Shown here: one piece after another, positions 9,418-18,788 of the stretch | Position numbering within the stretch: the first letter of the stretch is position 1 | Layout of the letters: every line of letters begins with the position of its first letter | DNA from: Pseudomonas marincola | GTDB taxonomy: Bacteria > Pseudomonadota > Gammaproteobacteria > Pseudomonadales > Pseudomonadaceae | Length of the DNA: 64,000 nucleotides | Reading direction: 5' to 3' | Assembly: GCF_900116605.1 (NCBI RefSeq) | Contig: NZ_FPBC01000004.1 | Span: 248,001-312,000 of the forward strand | Made by a program: the position numbers and the translations under genes | Notes under the pieces: generated by a model | The model's input: the letters and a program-made list of their open reading frames with translations, nothing else | Databases searched by the model: none | What the model was told of the DNA's origin: nothing

Positions 9418-10470
9418 TCAGCCGCGTTGCGGGACGCCTTTCTGGCCTTGCTTGCGATTTGGAGCCATCCCGTTGGCTAACAGCGTTTGCTCAATGCTTG
9501 AGTACTGCACACCAATGCGATAAATCTCACGGGCTTCTTTACCGTTGGCAACTTCACGGCCCAACTCATGAGCGATGCGTACCGTTTGCTGGATCTGCTG
9601 CACGGAAGTGAAGCGCTTGCCGTGTTGATCGATAATGGTGTCTTCAGTGCCGACCCGAGGGTGCAGGCCCATGGCCAGAGCCATGGTATTGAGGGGCAAC
9701 ATGTTTTTCAGCAACGATTCGGAGGTCAAGGTGCAGCCATCCGGCACGCGGTGAATGAAGTTGAAGAAGTTGAATGGGTTCGGGCCGTCAAAGCCACCAC
9801 CAATGCCAATCCACGTCAGGTTCAATGGCCCCATGTAAATGCCTTTGCGCACCAGTCGCTCAAGGGTTTCGAAGGCATGGATGCCCGTCAGCTGAAAGTG
9901 CGGCTGGATGTTGCTGGCTTGTAAGCGCTTGAGGTGCTCGGCGACCCAGGCAGGGCCAGCAGGAACCGTCATTTCACTGTAAGCAGCCTGATAGGCAGGG
10001 TTTGCCAGGGAAGTGCCTTCCAAATACTCCGGATAGAGCAACTCCATGATGTTCATTTGCGTGGTGTTGATCGCTACGGTGACTTGATCCGGCTTGGGTG
10101 ACAATTCCGCCAGCATGTGCCGGGTATCGTCAGACAGCCACAAGGCAGCCTCACCGTCGCTCTCTGGCGCGAAGGAGATCGAACCGCCCACCTGAATAAT
10201 CATGTCGGGTACGGCCTCACGTACGCCTGCAATCAATTCATTGAATTTAGACAGTCGCTTGGACCCCTTGCCGTCCAACTCACGCACATGCAAGTGCAGA
10301 ACAGTAGCGCCCGCTTCATAGCAGTCAACCGCCTTCTGTACCTGCTCATCCATGGTTACCGGAATGTCTTCCGGGAAGTCTTCTGGCATCCACTCCGGGC
10401 CGTAAGGTGCGACGGTAATCACGACCTTTTCCATATTTTCCGGGTGCAGGGAATCATCGAAGAACTGCAT
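9418..10470 (-). CDS. BKACE-family beta-keto acid cleavage enzyme
   Basis: A 350-residue protein of the 3-keto-5-aminohexanoate cleavage (BKACE, DUF849) family. Metal-binding His-x-His is seen in ATVLHLHVRE (about residues 59-68), and the family's C-terminal pattern NTMALAMGLHPRVGTEDTI is present. BKACEs exchange an acyl group between a beta-keto acid and acetyl-CoA in catabolic routes such as lysine or carnitine degradation. The long N-terminus and WMPEDFPEDIPVT segment point to a subgroup of unknown substrate. GGAG precedes the ATG. Its presence implies that the block produces a beta-keto acid. Confidence 0.92.
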   Translation of the reverse strand: MQFFDDSLHPENMEKVVITVAPYGPEWMPEDFPEDIPVTMDEQVQKAVDCYEAGATVLHLHVRELDGKGSKRLSKFNELIAGVREAVPDMIIQVGGSISFAPESDGEAALWLSDDTRHMLAELSPKPDQVTVAINTTQMNIMELLYPEYLEGTSLANPAYQAAYSEMTVPAGPAWVAEHLKRLQASNIQPHFQLTGIHAFETLERLVRKGIYMGPLNLTWIGIGGGFDGPNPFNFFNFIHRVPDGCTLTSESLLKNMLPLNTMALAMGLHPRVGTEDTIIDQHGKRFTSVQQIQQTVRIAHELGREVANGKEAREIYRIGVQYSSIEQTLLANGMAPNRKQGQKGVPQRG

Positions 10471-10547
10471 GTTCGTCTCCTTTTTTTATTTTTGCCAAAC
10501 GGCTTAAGTGCGCGCGATTGTGCGCTTGATAATTTCCGCCAGACTGC

Positions 10548-11396
10548 TCAGTAGGTCTTTTCGCCAATCACGCCAGCGCGCTCCATCTTGCGATGGCAGG
10601 CGGGGTAATCCATTACGGCGTAATGCTGAGTGCTGCGGTTATCCCAGATAGCGATGCTGTTGGGCCGCCAGCGCCAGCGCACCTGATACTCGGGAATACA
10701 GGCCTGGCTGACCAAATAGCGCAGCAACTCCGACGCGCCATGGCTGAAGTCCTGGCCAAACCGAATCCGCTCAGGCGTGTGGAAGTTGGTGAAATGAGTG
10801 GTGAAGCTGTTAACAAACAACACCTTCTCACCGGTTTCAGGGTGAGTACGCACCACGGGATGCTCTGCGTCCGGATATTGTGCTTTCAGCGCCAGACGTT
10901 TCTCGATTGGCATCGCCGCGCCAAAGCTCGCTTCAATGCTATGACGCGCGCGCAGGCCTTCGATTTTTTCTTTTACGTCTGCCGGCAGTCGCTCATAAGC
11001 CACCACCATGTTGGCCCACATCGTGTCACCGCCAACCGGCGGGCATTCAACGCAGCGCAGCACACAACCCATGGGAGGTGCATCGCGCCAGGTTGCATCG
11101 GTATGCCATGAGTTTTCGTAGCGGTCTATCGGGCTCTCCGGGCTCTTGTAAACCTGAACCAGCCCGGGATGATCCGGATGGCTGCCGACAACGGGATGAT
11201 CTTCCAATTCGCCAAACAAGCGGGCAAAAGCTACATGCTCAGCACGGCTAATATCTTGATCTCGCAGAAACAGCACGCGATGCTTAAGCAATTGGGCGCG
11301 GATCTCAGCGAACAGGCCAGCATCATGAATTGCATCGGCAAGATTAACGCCCAGCAACTCTGCTCCAATGTTGCAGGTCAGTTGTTCAACTTGCAT
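10548..11396 (-). CDS. TauD/TfdA-family Fe(II)/2-oxoglutarate dioxygenase
   Basis: A 282-residue protein with the His-x-Asp iron motif in SWHTDATWRDAP (about residues 97-108), the distal His in STQHYAVMDY and the 2-oxoglutarate Arg in CHRKMERAGV near the C-terminus. The length is right for TauD/TfdA enzymes, which hydroxylate taurine, alkyl sulfates or aryloxyacids and so release sulfite, aldehyde or phenol. AAGGAGATC precedes the ATG. It sits between the quinone oxidoreductase-like gene and BKACE. The substrate is not readable. Together with the UPF0324 exporter, a sulfonate or sulfate ester is one option. Confidence 0.93.
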   Translation of the reverse strand: MQVEQLTCNIGAELLGVNLADAIHDAGLFAEIRAQLLKHRVLFLRDQDISRAEHVAFARLFGELEDHPVVGSHPDHPGLVQVYKSPESPIDRYENSWHTDATWRDAPPMGCVLRCVECPPVGGDTMWANMVVAYERLPADVKEKIEGLRARHSIEASFGAAMPIEKRLALKAQYPDAEHPVVRTHPETGEKVLFVNSFTTHFTNFHTPERIRFGQDFSHGASELLRYLVSQACIPEYQVRWRWRPNSIAIWDNRSTQHYAVMDYPACHRKMERAGVIGEKTY

Positions 11397-11410
11397 GACT
11401 AATGATCTCC

Positions 11411-12391
11411 TTAAATGATGAAAATCGAAGAGCCTGTGGTCTTGCGTGACTCCAGGTCACGATGCGCCTGCACGGCGTCCTGCAAACCGTAGTGCTGGTT
11501 AATCTCGATTTTGATTTTGCCGCTGCCGACCAAGTCAAACAGCTCGCCGGCCAGATCAGCCTTTTCCGCCGGATCGGCGATGTAGTCAGCCAGTGCTGGG
11601 CGAGTCAGATAGAGCGAGCCTTTCATTGCAAGCTGTACCGGGTCGAATGCCGGAATTGGCCCTGAAGCCGTGCCCACACAAACCATCAGACCGCGGCGCT
11701 TCAACGAGTCGAGTGAACCCATGAATGTGCTCTTGCCTACGCTGTCGAAGACGACGTTTACGCCTACCCCGTCGGTCAACTCCCGCGTGCGCTTGGCCAC
11801 ATCTTCATGGCTGTAATTGATCACATGATCACAACCATGTGCGCGGGCAATGTCACCCTTGGCGTCACTGGATACGGTACCAATCACGCGCAAACCCAAT
11901 AACTTGGCCCACTGCGAAACAATCAGACCAACGCCGCCGGCAGCCGCGTGCAATAAAATGCTGTCACCGGGTTTGAAGTCATGAATGCGCCGCAGCAGGT
12001 AAGCGGAGGTCAGACCACGCATGGTCATGGCCGCTGCGGTCTCGAATGAAATGCTCTCGGGAAGTTTGATCAACGGCGCGGCCGGGATCAGACGCTCAGT
12101 GCAATAGGCGCCGAGCGTATTGAGAAACCCGGTGTAAGTGACACGGTCCCCGACACAAACATTGCTCACGCCCTCACCCACTGCCTCTACGACACCAGCG
12201 GCCTCAACGCCCATGCCGTTTGGCATTGGAATTGGGTACGTGCCGTTGCGAAAGTAGGTATCGGCATAGTTAAGCCCCACAGCAACCTGACGGAGTCGTA
12301 CTTCACCTGGGCCGGGATCGCCAACCTCCACGTCCTCGTACTGCATAACCTCAGGACCACCGGTTTTATAGAAGCGGACGGCTTTTGGCAT
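11411..12391 (-). CDS. Quinone oxidoreductase-like MDR enzyme
   Basis: A 326-residue zinc-independent medium-chain reductase of the QOR type. The NADPH-binding AAAGGVGLIVSQWAKLLG lies at about residues 149-166, and the N-terminal VGLNYADTYFRNGTYP signature is present. It reduces quinones or alpha,beta-unsaturated carbonyls. It is the first gene of the seven-gene minus-strand block, and the tandem 18-bp repeat lies 80-118 nt upstream of its ATG, so it is likely the promoter-proximal gene of the AraC regulon. Confidence 0.92.
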   Translation of the reverse strand: MPKAVRFYKTGGPEVMQYEDVEVGDPGPGEVRLRQVAVGLNYADTYFRNGTYPIPMPNGMGVEAAGVVEAVGEGVSNVCVGDRVTYTGFLNTLGAYCTERLIPAAPLIKLPESISFETAAAMTMRGLTSAYLLRRIHDFKPGDSILLHAAAGGVGLIVSQWAKLLGLRVIGTVSSDAKGDIARAHGCDHVINYSHEDVAKRTRELTDGVGVNVVFDSVGKSTFMGSLDSLKRRGLMVCVGTASGPIPAFDPVQLAMKGSLYLTRPALADYIADPAEKADLAGELFDLVGSGKIKIEINQHYGLQDAVQAHRDLESRKTTGSSIFII

Positions 12392-12470
12392 TTACTTGAT
12401 CTCCAATCTGCGCTCGGGACGCCCTATGGCGTATACGTTGACTGAAATGTAATGCCCAGACGCTTCATCC

Positions 12471-12509
12471 GCTTCTCATCGAACGACAATGACTTTTCAT
12501 TTAATGACA
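12471..12509 (-). promoter_or_regulatory. Tandem direct repeat, candidate AraC-family operator upstream of the seven-gene block
   Basis: GCTTCTCATCGAACGACA (12471-12488) and ACTTTTCATTTAATGACA (12492-12509) start exactly 21 bp apart and match at 13 of 18 positions. The second unit is 16/18 identical to the unit at 4744-4761, and both lie in the same orientation and at nearly the same distance from the downstream minus-strand start codon. The rest of the 12392-12754 gap holds a terminator and no convincing gene. Confidence 0.7.
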
Positions 12510-12651
12510 AACCCGTTCAGAGTTACCGCTGCCTCTGCATCACGCCCCAAGCTGGGCCAGCGCAAACGTCGCGGACGCCGTCGCTCAGGCGTAACCCTGC
12601 ATGGCTTGTGGCTGAGAGATAGCTTTAAAAGGCTTGCTGCGAGCCACAAAC

Positions 12652-12686
12652 AAAAAAACGAGGCCCGTTTACCTCGGGCCTCGTTT
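12652..12686 (-). terminator. Rho-independent terminator of the GMC oxidoreductase operon
   Basis: A perfect 11-bp stem (12657-12667 with 12675-12685, AACGAGGCCCG and its complement) with a 7-nt loop, followed on the minus strand by a run of seven T. It lies about 70 nt after the GMC stop codon and separates that unit from the AraC-controlled block. Confidence 0.9.
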
Positions 12687-12754
12687 CACTGTGAGAAATG
12701 CTGAGGGTTAGTTGCCGTGTATAAACCAACACCCCTCTGGTTTTACAAAGCGCG

Positions 12755-14443
12755 TTAGCTGCTGGCGACTTTGCGCAGGGGCGCATTGCTGCGCTGACGG
12801 GACTCCCAACCCTGCGCAAGCCCAACTTCAATATCAACCGGCGGCAATGGCGGCAAGCCCCGGACGAGATCAGCAGCGCGCTCGGCCAGCATGATCGTCG
12901 GCGCATTCAGGTTGCCGTTGGGTTCGGTCGGAAACACTGACGAATCAATAACTCGCAAGCCTTCGATACCGCGTACACGCAGCGCTGAATCAACCACGGC
13001 CATTTCATCCTCGCCCATTCGGCACGAACCACAAGGATGCATGGTGCTTTCCATGTTCTTGCGCACAAACGCATCGATCTCCTCATCGGTGTTAACGTCA
13101 GGGCCTGGAGCAATTTCGTAATCGCGATACGCATCCATTGCCGGCTGACCAATAATCTCCCGGGTCAGGCGCACACAACGACGGAAACCCTCGCGGTCCT
13201 CTTCAGTTTGTAAGTAATTGAAGACAATTTCCGGGTGCGTGTAAGGGTCTGCCGAACGCACACGGACATAACCGCGGCTGGTTGGTTTATTCGGCCCGGT
13301 CAGAACCATGAAGCCATGGCCCTTCAGCGGTTTGCCACCGTCGTACTGCATCGCCGCGGGGAGAAAATGAAACTGAATATCGGGCCAGCTCAGCCCCACC
13401 TCAGAGCGAATAAAACCACCCGCTTCGAAGTGATTACTGGCCCCCAGACCATCTTTGAATAACAACCAGCGCAGGCCAATCATGGCCTTGCTTAACAGGC
13501 CCATCTTGCTGTTCAGAGTGATCGGCTGTTTGCAGGCGAACTGGATATAAATTTCCGAGTGATCCTGCAAGTTTTCACCGACACCGGGCAGCTCATGCTT
13601 CACTTCGATACCGGCGTTGCGCAGCACTTCACCGGGGCCAATCCCGGACATTTGCAGCAACTGCGGTGAGCCAATCGGCCCCGTCGAAAGCAGCACTTCG
13701 CGATTGCAATGCACGGTGTGGGTCTGGCCGTCGTGATCGTAGAGAATGCCAACAGCTCGCTTGCCTTCCAACAACACCTGACGCGTCATTGCGTGGGTAA
13801 TCACGGTCAGGTTTGGACGTTTCATCGCAGGTCGTAAATAGGCGTTGGCGGTTGACCAACGAACACCATTTTTGACCGTCATGTGCATCGCGCCAAAGCC
13901 TTCCTGCATGTAGCCGTTACAATCCTTGGTTTCGATGTAACCGGCTTGAACGCCCGCCTCAACCCAAGCGCCATACAGTGGGTTTTGCATATTGTTGCCA
14001 TTATTGGTGCTCAGCGGCCCCCCTTCGCCACGGTAATCATCGCCGCCAAACTTGTAATTCTCGGCACGTTTGAAGTACGGCAGGCAATTGCGATAACCCC
14101 AGCCCTCAGCACCCAATGATTGCCATTGGTCGAAGTCTGATGCGTGCCCGCGGATATAAACCAGCCCATTGATTGAAGAAGACCCACCGAGCACCTTGCC
14201 GCGCGGACAATGCAGGCGGCGGTTATCGAGGAAGGGTTCAGGCTCGGTCTCGAAGTGCCAGTTGTACTTCTTGGTGTTCATGGGCATTGAGAAGGCACTG
14301 GGCATCTGGATCAACACACTGCGATCACTGCCGCCATACTCCAACACCAGTACCGAGGTGTTTGGGTCTTCACTCAGACGGTTGGCTAACACGCACCCAG
14401 CAGAGCCCGCGCCAATAATGATGTAATCGTATCGTTTAGTCAT
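12755..14443 (-). CDS. GMC-family (choline dehydrogenase-like) oxidoreductase
   Basis: A 562-residue FAD enzyme. The dinucleotide fold is at the N-terminus ([17 protein letters not shown]), the GMC signature is [19 protein letters not shown] (about residues 85-103) and the active-site His is in [10 protein letters not shown] (about 475). It resembles choline or alcohol dehydrogenases of the BetA group. Its stop is followed by a strong terminator, and its start is 3 nt from the permease stop. With the aldehyde dehydrogenase upstream it would oxidise an alcohol to an acid. A true choline role is doubtful because the usual betI/betB order is absent. Confidence 0.92.
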   Translation of the reverse strand: MTKRYDYIIIGAGSAGCVLANRLSEDPNTSVLVLEYGGSDRSVLIQMPSAFSMPMNTKKYNWHFETEPEPFLDNRRLHCPRGKVLGGSSSINGLVYIRGHASDFDQWQSLGAEGWGYRNCLPYFKRAENYKFGGDDYRGEGGPLSTNNGNNMQNPLYGAWVEAGVQAGYIETKDCNGYMQEGFGAMHMTVKNGVRWSTANAYLRPAMKRPNLTVITHAMTRQVLLEGKRAVGILYDHDGQTHTVHCNREVLLSTGPIGSPQLLQMSGIGPGEVLRNAGIEVKHELPGVGENLQDHSEIYIQFACKQPITLNSKMGLLSKAMIGLRWLLFKDGLGASNHFEAGGFIRSEVGLSWPDIQFHFLPAAMQYDGGKPLKGHGFMVLTGPNKPTSRGYVRVRSADPYTHPEIVFNYLQTEEDREGFRRCVRLTREIIGQPAMDAYRDYEIAPGPDVNTDEEIDAFVRKNMESTMHPCGSCRMGEDEMAVVDSALRVRGIEGLRVIDSSVFPTEPNGNLNAPTIMLAERAADLVRGLPPLPPVDIEVGLAQGWESRQRSNAPLRKVASS

Positions 14444-14446
14444 GGC

Positions 14447-15916
14447 TCAAGCCTGTGCATCTAAATTCAAAGAGTCGTGCTGACGCTTAGCGCGCGGAGA
14501 ATAGGCGCCCCAGCCTAAACGCTCGGCAAAAGCCCTGGTCAGCACAAAATGGATCACGCCGGCCAACAGGCAAGACGGAATGGAAGCGGAGATGAAACGA
14601 AACCAGGACGCGTTGGCCAGGCTCTGGGGATTGAACAAGAACACGTACACCCCAACACCCACTAACAGCGCGAATAAACCAATCGGATTGAAGCCCTTCC
14701 AGTAGCGATAAGGTGACAACGCCTCACTGGCATACAGATGACGCAGATTCATCCGCTGCTGCCGCAAGAAGTAGTAATCGGCGATTCCGATTCCTGCCAG
14801 CGCGCTGTTCAACGCCGAAGTCCACACCAGGAATATGAAGAAGCTGTCATAGACTTCAGGCACAAAGCTGACAATCAACAACGGCACAGCGCAAAACATC
14901 ACCACGAGCAGGGTCCAGCTCATGTCGCGGAAGGTTTTTCCCGCCAACTGACGCAAGCCCACAATCGAGGTGTAGAGGATGTTGATCATGCTGGTGATGT
15001 TGGCAAATGCGACAAACCCCAGCGCGATGACACCAAATGCCAGGCCTCCGATGTGGGTCATCCAGATGGTTGGGTCACTGTTGCCTAATGCGGCAGATGC
15101 CAGCAAACCGACAACCTCTCCCAGCACCGCAGCGGCGAATATGCCGATAATGTTGGGCCAGAATGCTGTGCGCTGATTCTTGCTAAGCCGCGCCAGATTG
15201 CCGATATACGGCCACCAGGACAGCCCGGCTGCCATATTGACCTCAACAGCAATCATGAAATTGACGCGTTTATCGCTGAATGGCGCATCGAGTGCCGGCA
15301 GCGCCAGCAGTTCCGCCATGCTGTGATCACTGAACACCATGTACAGCATGGCGCCCATGATCAGTACCAGCGCCGGCGCGACGATGGTGTTGAATACCTT
15401 GATCGAGGTGGGACCTTTGGCAACAACAAAGCCCGCCAGCAAAATTGCAAACAAGCCTGACACCAGCACCAGCGAGCCGGTTGGGTTAGCTTCATGTTCA
15501 GTCAGAAGCCCCGTCAGCCCGTCTATCGAACGGCCGAACATGAGTCCCAGAACGGCAAGCCAGCCCATGGTCAGAAACACCACTGCCAAGATATAAACCA
15601 GGCGGCTGCCGTTACCGCCGAACATGCTGCGCAAGAAGGTAAACTGCTCTGTACCGTACTTGCCACACGGCACACAAGTGGCGAAAGACGCCAGCAAGAC
15701 ACCCAGAATATTGCCGATTACAATCGCCGCTATTCCTTCCGTGACGCCCACAAACAATGCAGTTGCGCCGCCAATCAAAAAGGCCCAGGTGGCAATGGCC
15801 AGCGCCGAATTGGCGTAGGTGAACTCCCAAAATCCCCATAGCCGCTCACTGGGTAGCAACGGCGTATCTCCGCGTTGGGCTTCAAGGCCAGAATCAACCG
15901 AATCAGACGTTGCCAT
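14447..15916 (-). CDS. NCS1-family (cytosine/purine-type) permease
   Basis: A 489-residue membrane protein with about twelve hydrophobic segments. Features are as in NCS1 nucleobase/hydantoin carriers: WGFWEFTYANSALAIATWAF near the N-terminus, ATCVPCGKYGTEQFTFLRSMFG (first 110 residues) and SWWPYIGNLARL in the middle. It is preceded by a tiny membrane-protein gene with a 3-nt gap. Position suggests that it imports the compound oxidised by the GMC and aldehyde dehydrogenases and cleaved by the ureohydrolase. The substrate is unassigned. Confidence 0.88.
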   Translation of the reverse strand: MATSDSVDSGLEAQRGDTPLLPSERLWGFWEFTYANSALAIATWAFLIGGATALFVGVTEGIAAIVIGNILGVLLASFATCVPCGKYGTEQFTFLRSMFGGNGSRLVYILAVVFLTMGWLAVLGLMFGRSIDGLTGLLTEHEANPTGSLVLVSGLFAILLAGFVVAKGPTSIKVFNTIVAPALVLIMGAMLYMVFSDHSMAELLALPALDAPFSDKRVNFMIAVEVNMAAGLSWWPYIGNLARLSKNQRTAFWPNIIGIFAAAVLGEVVGLLASAALGNSDPTIWMTHIGGLAFGVIALGFVAFANITSMINILYTSIVGLRQLAGKTFRDMSWTLLVVMFCAVPLLIVSFVPEVYDSFFIFLVWTSALNSALAGIGIADYYFLRQQRMNLRHLYASEALSPYRYWKGFNPIGLFALLVGVGVYVFLFNPQSLANASWFRFISASIPSCLLAGVIHFVLTRAFAERLGWGAYSPRAKRQHDSLNLDAQA

Positions 15917-15919
15917 GGC

Positions 15920-16093
15920 TCAATACCCCCAAAGGTAGAAGCCGACGACCAATACCAGCGTCATCAGGACTATCACGGTGTAGTCGAGGGCGCTGAGCGC
16001 ACCCGGCCACTCATCTGCCAGCTCCATCTCCTCATACACGCGAATGCGTTTTTCCAAGTCCTGCGCCCTCAGGTTTTCGGCTGCGGTATTCAT
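15920..16093 (-). CDS. 57-residue single-pass membrane protein, possible permease subunit
   Basis: A short frame from ATG at 16093 to TGA at 15920. The first 36 residues are charged (MNTAAENLRAQDLEKRIRVY start), and residues of about 38-56 form one transmembrane helix rich in V and L and ending in YLWGY. Only three bases separate its stop from the NCS1 permease ATG. The tight coupling and topology suggest a small accessory or assembly subunit of the permease. No family is recognised. Confidence 0.7.
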   Translation of the reverse strand: MNTAAENLRAQDLEKRIRVYEEMELADEWPGALSALDYTVIVLMTLVLVVGFYLWGY

Positions 16094-16137
16094 ATGACCT
16101 GAACCTCGTATAATTCTTCTTATTGGTTACGCTATGT

Positions 16138-16165
16138 CTCGGCATAACGATGGCGTTATGCCGAG
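16138..16165 (-). terminator. Inverted repeat between aldehyde dehydrogenase and the 57-residue protein gene
   Basis: CTCGGCATAAC (16138-16148) and GTTATGCCGAG (16155-16165) form a perfect 11-bp stem with a 6-nt loop just after the aldehyde dehydrogenase stop. No T-run follows on the minus strand, so it could be an attenuator or a site for differential expression as easily as a terminator. Confidence 0.55.
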
Positions 16166-16174
16166 GGGTTTAAC

Positions 16175-17683
16175 TCATGGCAGGGTGATCCATACCGCCT
16201 TGGTTTCCAGCAGATAATCGAGCTGCTCTGCGCCCAAGTCCTTGCCAAAGCCCGATTGCTTATAGCCACCGAATGGCATGCACGGATCAATGGTGCTGTG
16301 CGCGTTAACGTACACAGAGCCGGCACGCAGGCGCGGTATCAGGCTGTGAACACGGCCGAGATCGTTCGAGTAGATCGCTGCTGCCAGACCAAACAAAGAG
16401 TCATTAGCCAGCTCCACCGCTTCGTCATCCTCGTCAAAGGGTGCAGTCACCAGCACCGGACCAAAGATTTCCTCCTGAACGATGCGCATATCGTTGCGGC
16501 AATTGGCGAAAATAGTTGGCTCAACAAAGTACCCGGGACCGGTGATTGCTTGGCCGCCATACGCCACTTGTGCGCCTTCCTGCTTGCCTGCCTCGATGTA
16601 TTCCAGAACCCGCGCCTGCTGCTGTGCAGACACCAGCGGGCTGATAAAGCACTCGGCATCTAAACCGGGGGCAACCTTCAATGTGCGGGTATAGGCGATC
16701 AGCTCTTCTAAAAATTGGGCATAGATACTGCGGTGAATATAGGCGCGGGTTCCTGCGTCACAAACCTGCCCCGAGTTGAAGAAAACACCGTTGGCTACCG
16801 CCTGCGCGGCGGCCTTGATGTCGGCATCTTCGCGAACGATTACGGCTGACTTGCCGCCCAGCTCGAGGGTCAAACGCTTCATCTGATCCATAGCTGTTTT
16901 GCCGACCGTAATGCCAACAGGCGTGGAGCCAGTAAAACTGAGTTTGTCGATGCCAGCATGGGTCGCCATCGCTGCACCCACTACGCTGCCACGGCCGGTC
17001 ACAATATTGATCACACCATCCGGGATCCCGGCCTCCTGCACCAACTCAGCAAAGCGCAGTGCCGATAAGGACGTTAACTCAGCCGGTTTAACCACCACTG
17101 TGCAGCCTGTGGCCAACGCCGCGCCCAGCTTCCAGGCCATGGTTTGCAGCGGAAAATTCCACGGCACAATGATGCCCACCACACCGACAGGCTCCTTTCG
17201 GGTGTATGCCAGATAGTTGCCTGGCAGAGAGGGCTCTGCGGTACGTCCGTGAATTTTTGTGGCCCAGCCAGCGAAATAACGGAATGTATCAATCGTGCCC
17301 TGGATATCGACTTCAAGCGCTTGGCTGACCGACTTACCCATATCGATTGATTCGATTTCAGCCAACTCATGCGCATTAAGCTCAATAAGATCGGCCAGGC
17401 GTTGCAGCAAGCGCTCGCGTTCTGCGGGCTTGAGCGCGCTCCATTCACCACCATCAAACTGCTCACGAGCAGCCGCGACGGCACGGTCCAAGTCTGCAAC
17501 TGTGCCCATCGGAATGTGTGTTAATAGTCCTTCGGTCGAAGGCTCTGTCACCTCTGCGCTGGCGCCGTCACTGCCGTCGACCCAAGCCCCGCCAATGAAC
17601 ATTTTTTGCGCCTTGCTCAGAAAGCGCTGAGCGGCCTCACTAATGCCATAGGTTTGCAAATATTGCTTAACAATCGCGTCCAT
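16175..17683 (-). CDS. NAD(P)-dependent aldehyde dehydrogenase
   Basis: A 502-residue ALDH. The catalytic Cys is in FFNSGQVCDAG (about residue 308), the general-base Glu is in LTLELGGKSAVIV (about 274) and the coenzyme loop is FTGSTPVG. It is closest in character to betaine- and aminoaldehyde-type dehydrogenases. It starts 2 nt after the stop of the ureohydrolase gene, so the two are co-transcribed. It would act after the GMC dehydrogenase, or on a guanidino- or amino-aldehyde. Confidence 0.93.
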   Translation of the reverse strand: MDAIVKQYLQTYGISEAAQRFLSKAQKMFIGGAWVDGSDGASAEVTEPSTEGLLTHIPMGTVADLDRAVAAAREQFDGGEWSALKPAERERLLQRLADLIELNAHELAEIESIDMGKSVSQALEVDIQGTIDTFRYFAGWATKIHGRTAEPSLPGNYLAYTRKEPVGVVGIIVPWNFPLQTMAWKLGAALATGCTVVVKPAELTSLSALRFAELVQEAGIPDGVINIVTGRGSVVGAAMATHAGIDKLSFTGSTPVGITVGKTAMDQMKRLTLELGGKSAVIVREDADIKAAAQAVANGVFFNSGQVCDAGTRAYIHRSIYAQFLEELIAYTRTLKVAPGLDAECFISPLVSAQQQARVLEYIEAGKQEGAQVAYGGQAITGPGYFVEPTIFANCRNDMRIVQEEIFGPVLVTAPFDEDDEAVELANDSLFGLAAAIYSNDLGRVHSLIPRLRAGSVYVNAHSTIDPCMPFGGYKQSGFGKDLGAEQLDYLLETKAVWITLP

Positions 17684-17685
17684 GG

Positions 17686-18672
17686 TTATGCCCCCTGCGC
17701 AGTGCGCGCCTGTGCACGCTCGTGAAAAATAAAGCCGATGCTATTGAGCAGCAGTTGTGCGGCGAGAATTGAGGTCATACCGGTCGGGTCGTAAGCAGGC
17801 GCAACCTCGACCAGATCCATGCCCACGATGTTGCCCTGGCTGCGTTTGGCCAGCAGTTGAATGATTTCGAGGATTTCGTAGTAGAGAAAACCGCCGTGGC
17901 TTGGCGTGCCTGTACCGGGCGCAATCGATGGATCGAAGCCATCAATGTCGATGGTGATGTAATACGGAACCCCAGTTGGGATTAAGTCCAGCACGCCTTG
18001 CGCGCCGAGGCGGCGCACGTCACGGACCGAGAGAATCTGCGAGCCGGCATCACGTGCTGCGTCATAATCATCACGATTGGATGAGGACACGTTGCGGATC
18101 CCCATTTGGGTCATCCCGGTGATGTGATTCATCTCCGAGGCCCGGCGCAATGGGCTGCCATGGCCATAGCGGACACCGTGGCGCTCATCGACGAAATCCA
18201 GATGCGCATCAACATGAATAATGTGAATCGGCCCCCGCCCCTCGAACGCCTTGATCACGGGTGCATGCACTGAGTGATCGCCACCCAGAACAACGGGCAT
18301 CGCGCCAGCATCCAGGATCTTGCGCACTGCAAATTCAGTGTTGGCATTACTGCTGGCCATATCGGTATGGACGATGTCTGCATCACCCACGTCAACCATG
18401 CGCACATCGGCTGCGGTCAGGTACATGACATCGTCTTCATGGTCATATGCACCCGCATGACCGAACGAAAACAGCGTTGAAGCCTCGCGAATTCCACGGG
18501 GCCCAAAACGCGCACCAGAGCGCCACTGCGTACCCATGTCATTGGGCGCACCAAGGATCGCCACGTCGGCATCAAGTGCATCCCAGTCAGTGCACACCGG
18601 CGCTTTGGCAAAGGTGCAATGCCCCACAAACGGAAGATTCAGGCGTCCGGAATCATAGTTATTACTCGACAT
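17686..18672 (-). CDS. Agmatinase-family ureohydrolase
   Basis: An arginase/agmatinase-fold enzyme of about 328 residues with all binuclear Mn ligands visible: GGDHSVH, HVDAHLDF and DIDGFDP. It removes urea from a guanidino compound (agmatine, guanidinobutyrate or guanidinopropionate). The ATG at 18672 (MSSNNYDSG) has GGAGA upstream and matches family N-termini. An in-frame ATG at 18720 is possible. It is first in the unit with the aldehyde dehydrogenase and divergent from a LysR gene. Substrate choice among guanidino acids is not decided by the sequence. Confidence 0.92.
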   Translation of the reverse strand: MSSNNYDSGRLNLPFVGHCTFAKAPVCTDWDALDADVAILGAPNDMGTQWRSGARFGPRGIREASTLFSFGHAGAYDHEDDVMYLTAADVRMVDVGDADIVHTDMASSNANTEFAVRKILDAGAMPVVLGGDHSVHAPVIKAFEGRGPIHIIHVDAHLDFVDERHGVRYGHGSPLRRASEMNHITGMTQMGIRNVSSSNRDDYDAARDAGSQILSVRDVRRLGAQGVLDLIPTGVPYYITIDIDGFDPSIAPGTGTPSHGGFLYYEILEIIQLLAKRSQGNIVGMDLVEVAPAYDPTGMTSILAAQLLLNSIGFIFHERAQARTAQGA

Positions 18673-18788
18673 ACTCGGGCATCTCCAACTGTTGTTCTTG
18701 TGAGCGAGAACGACGTTCATCGGCCTCTGCGGTTGGAGTGACTATGTGCGCAGCTTAGGGTGGAAAAAATACTCAACATCAGATACTT

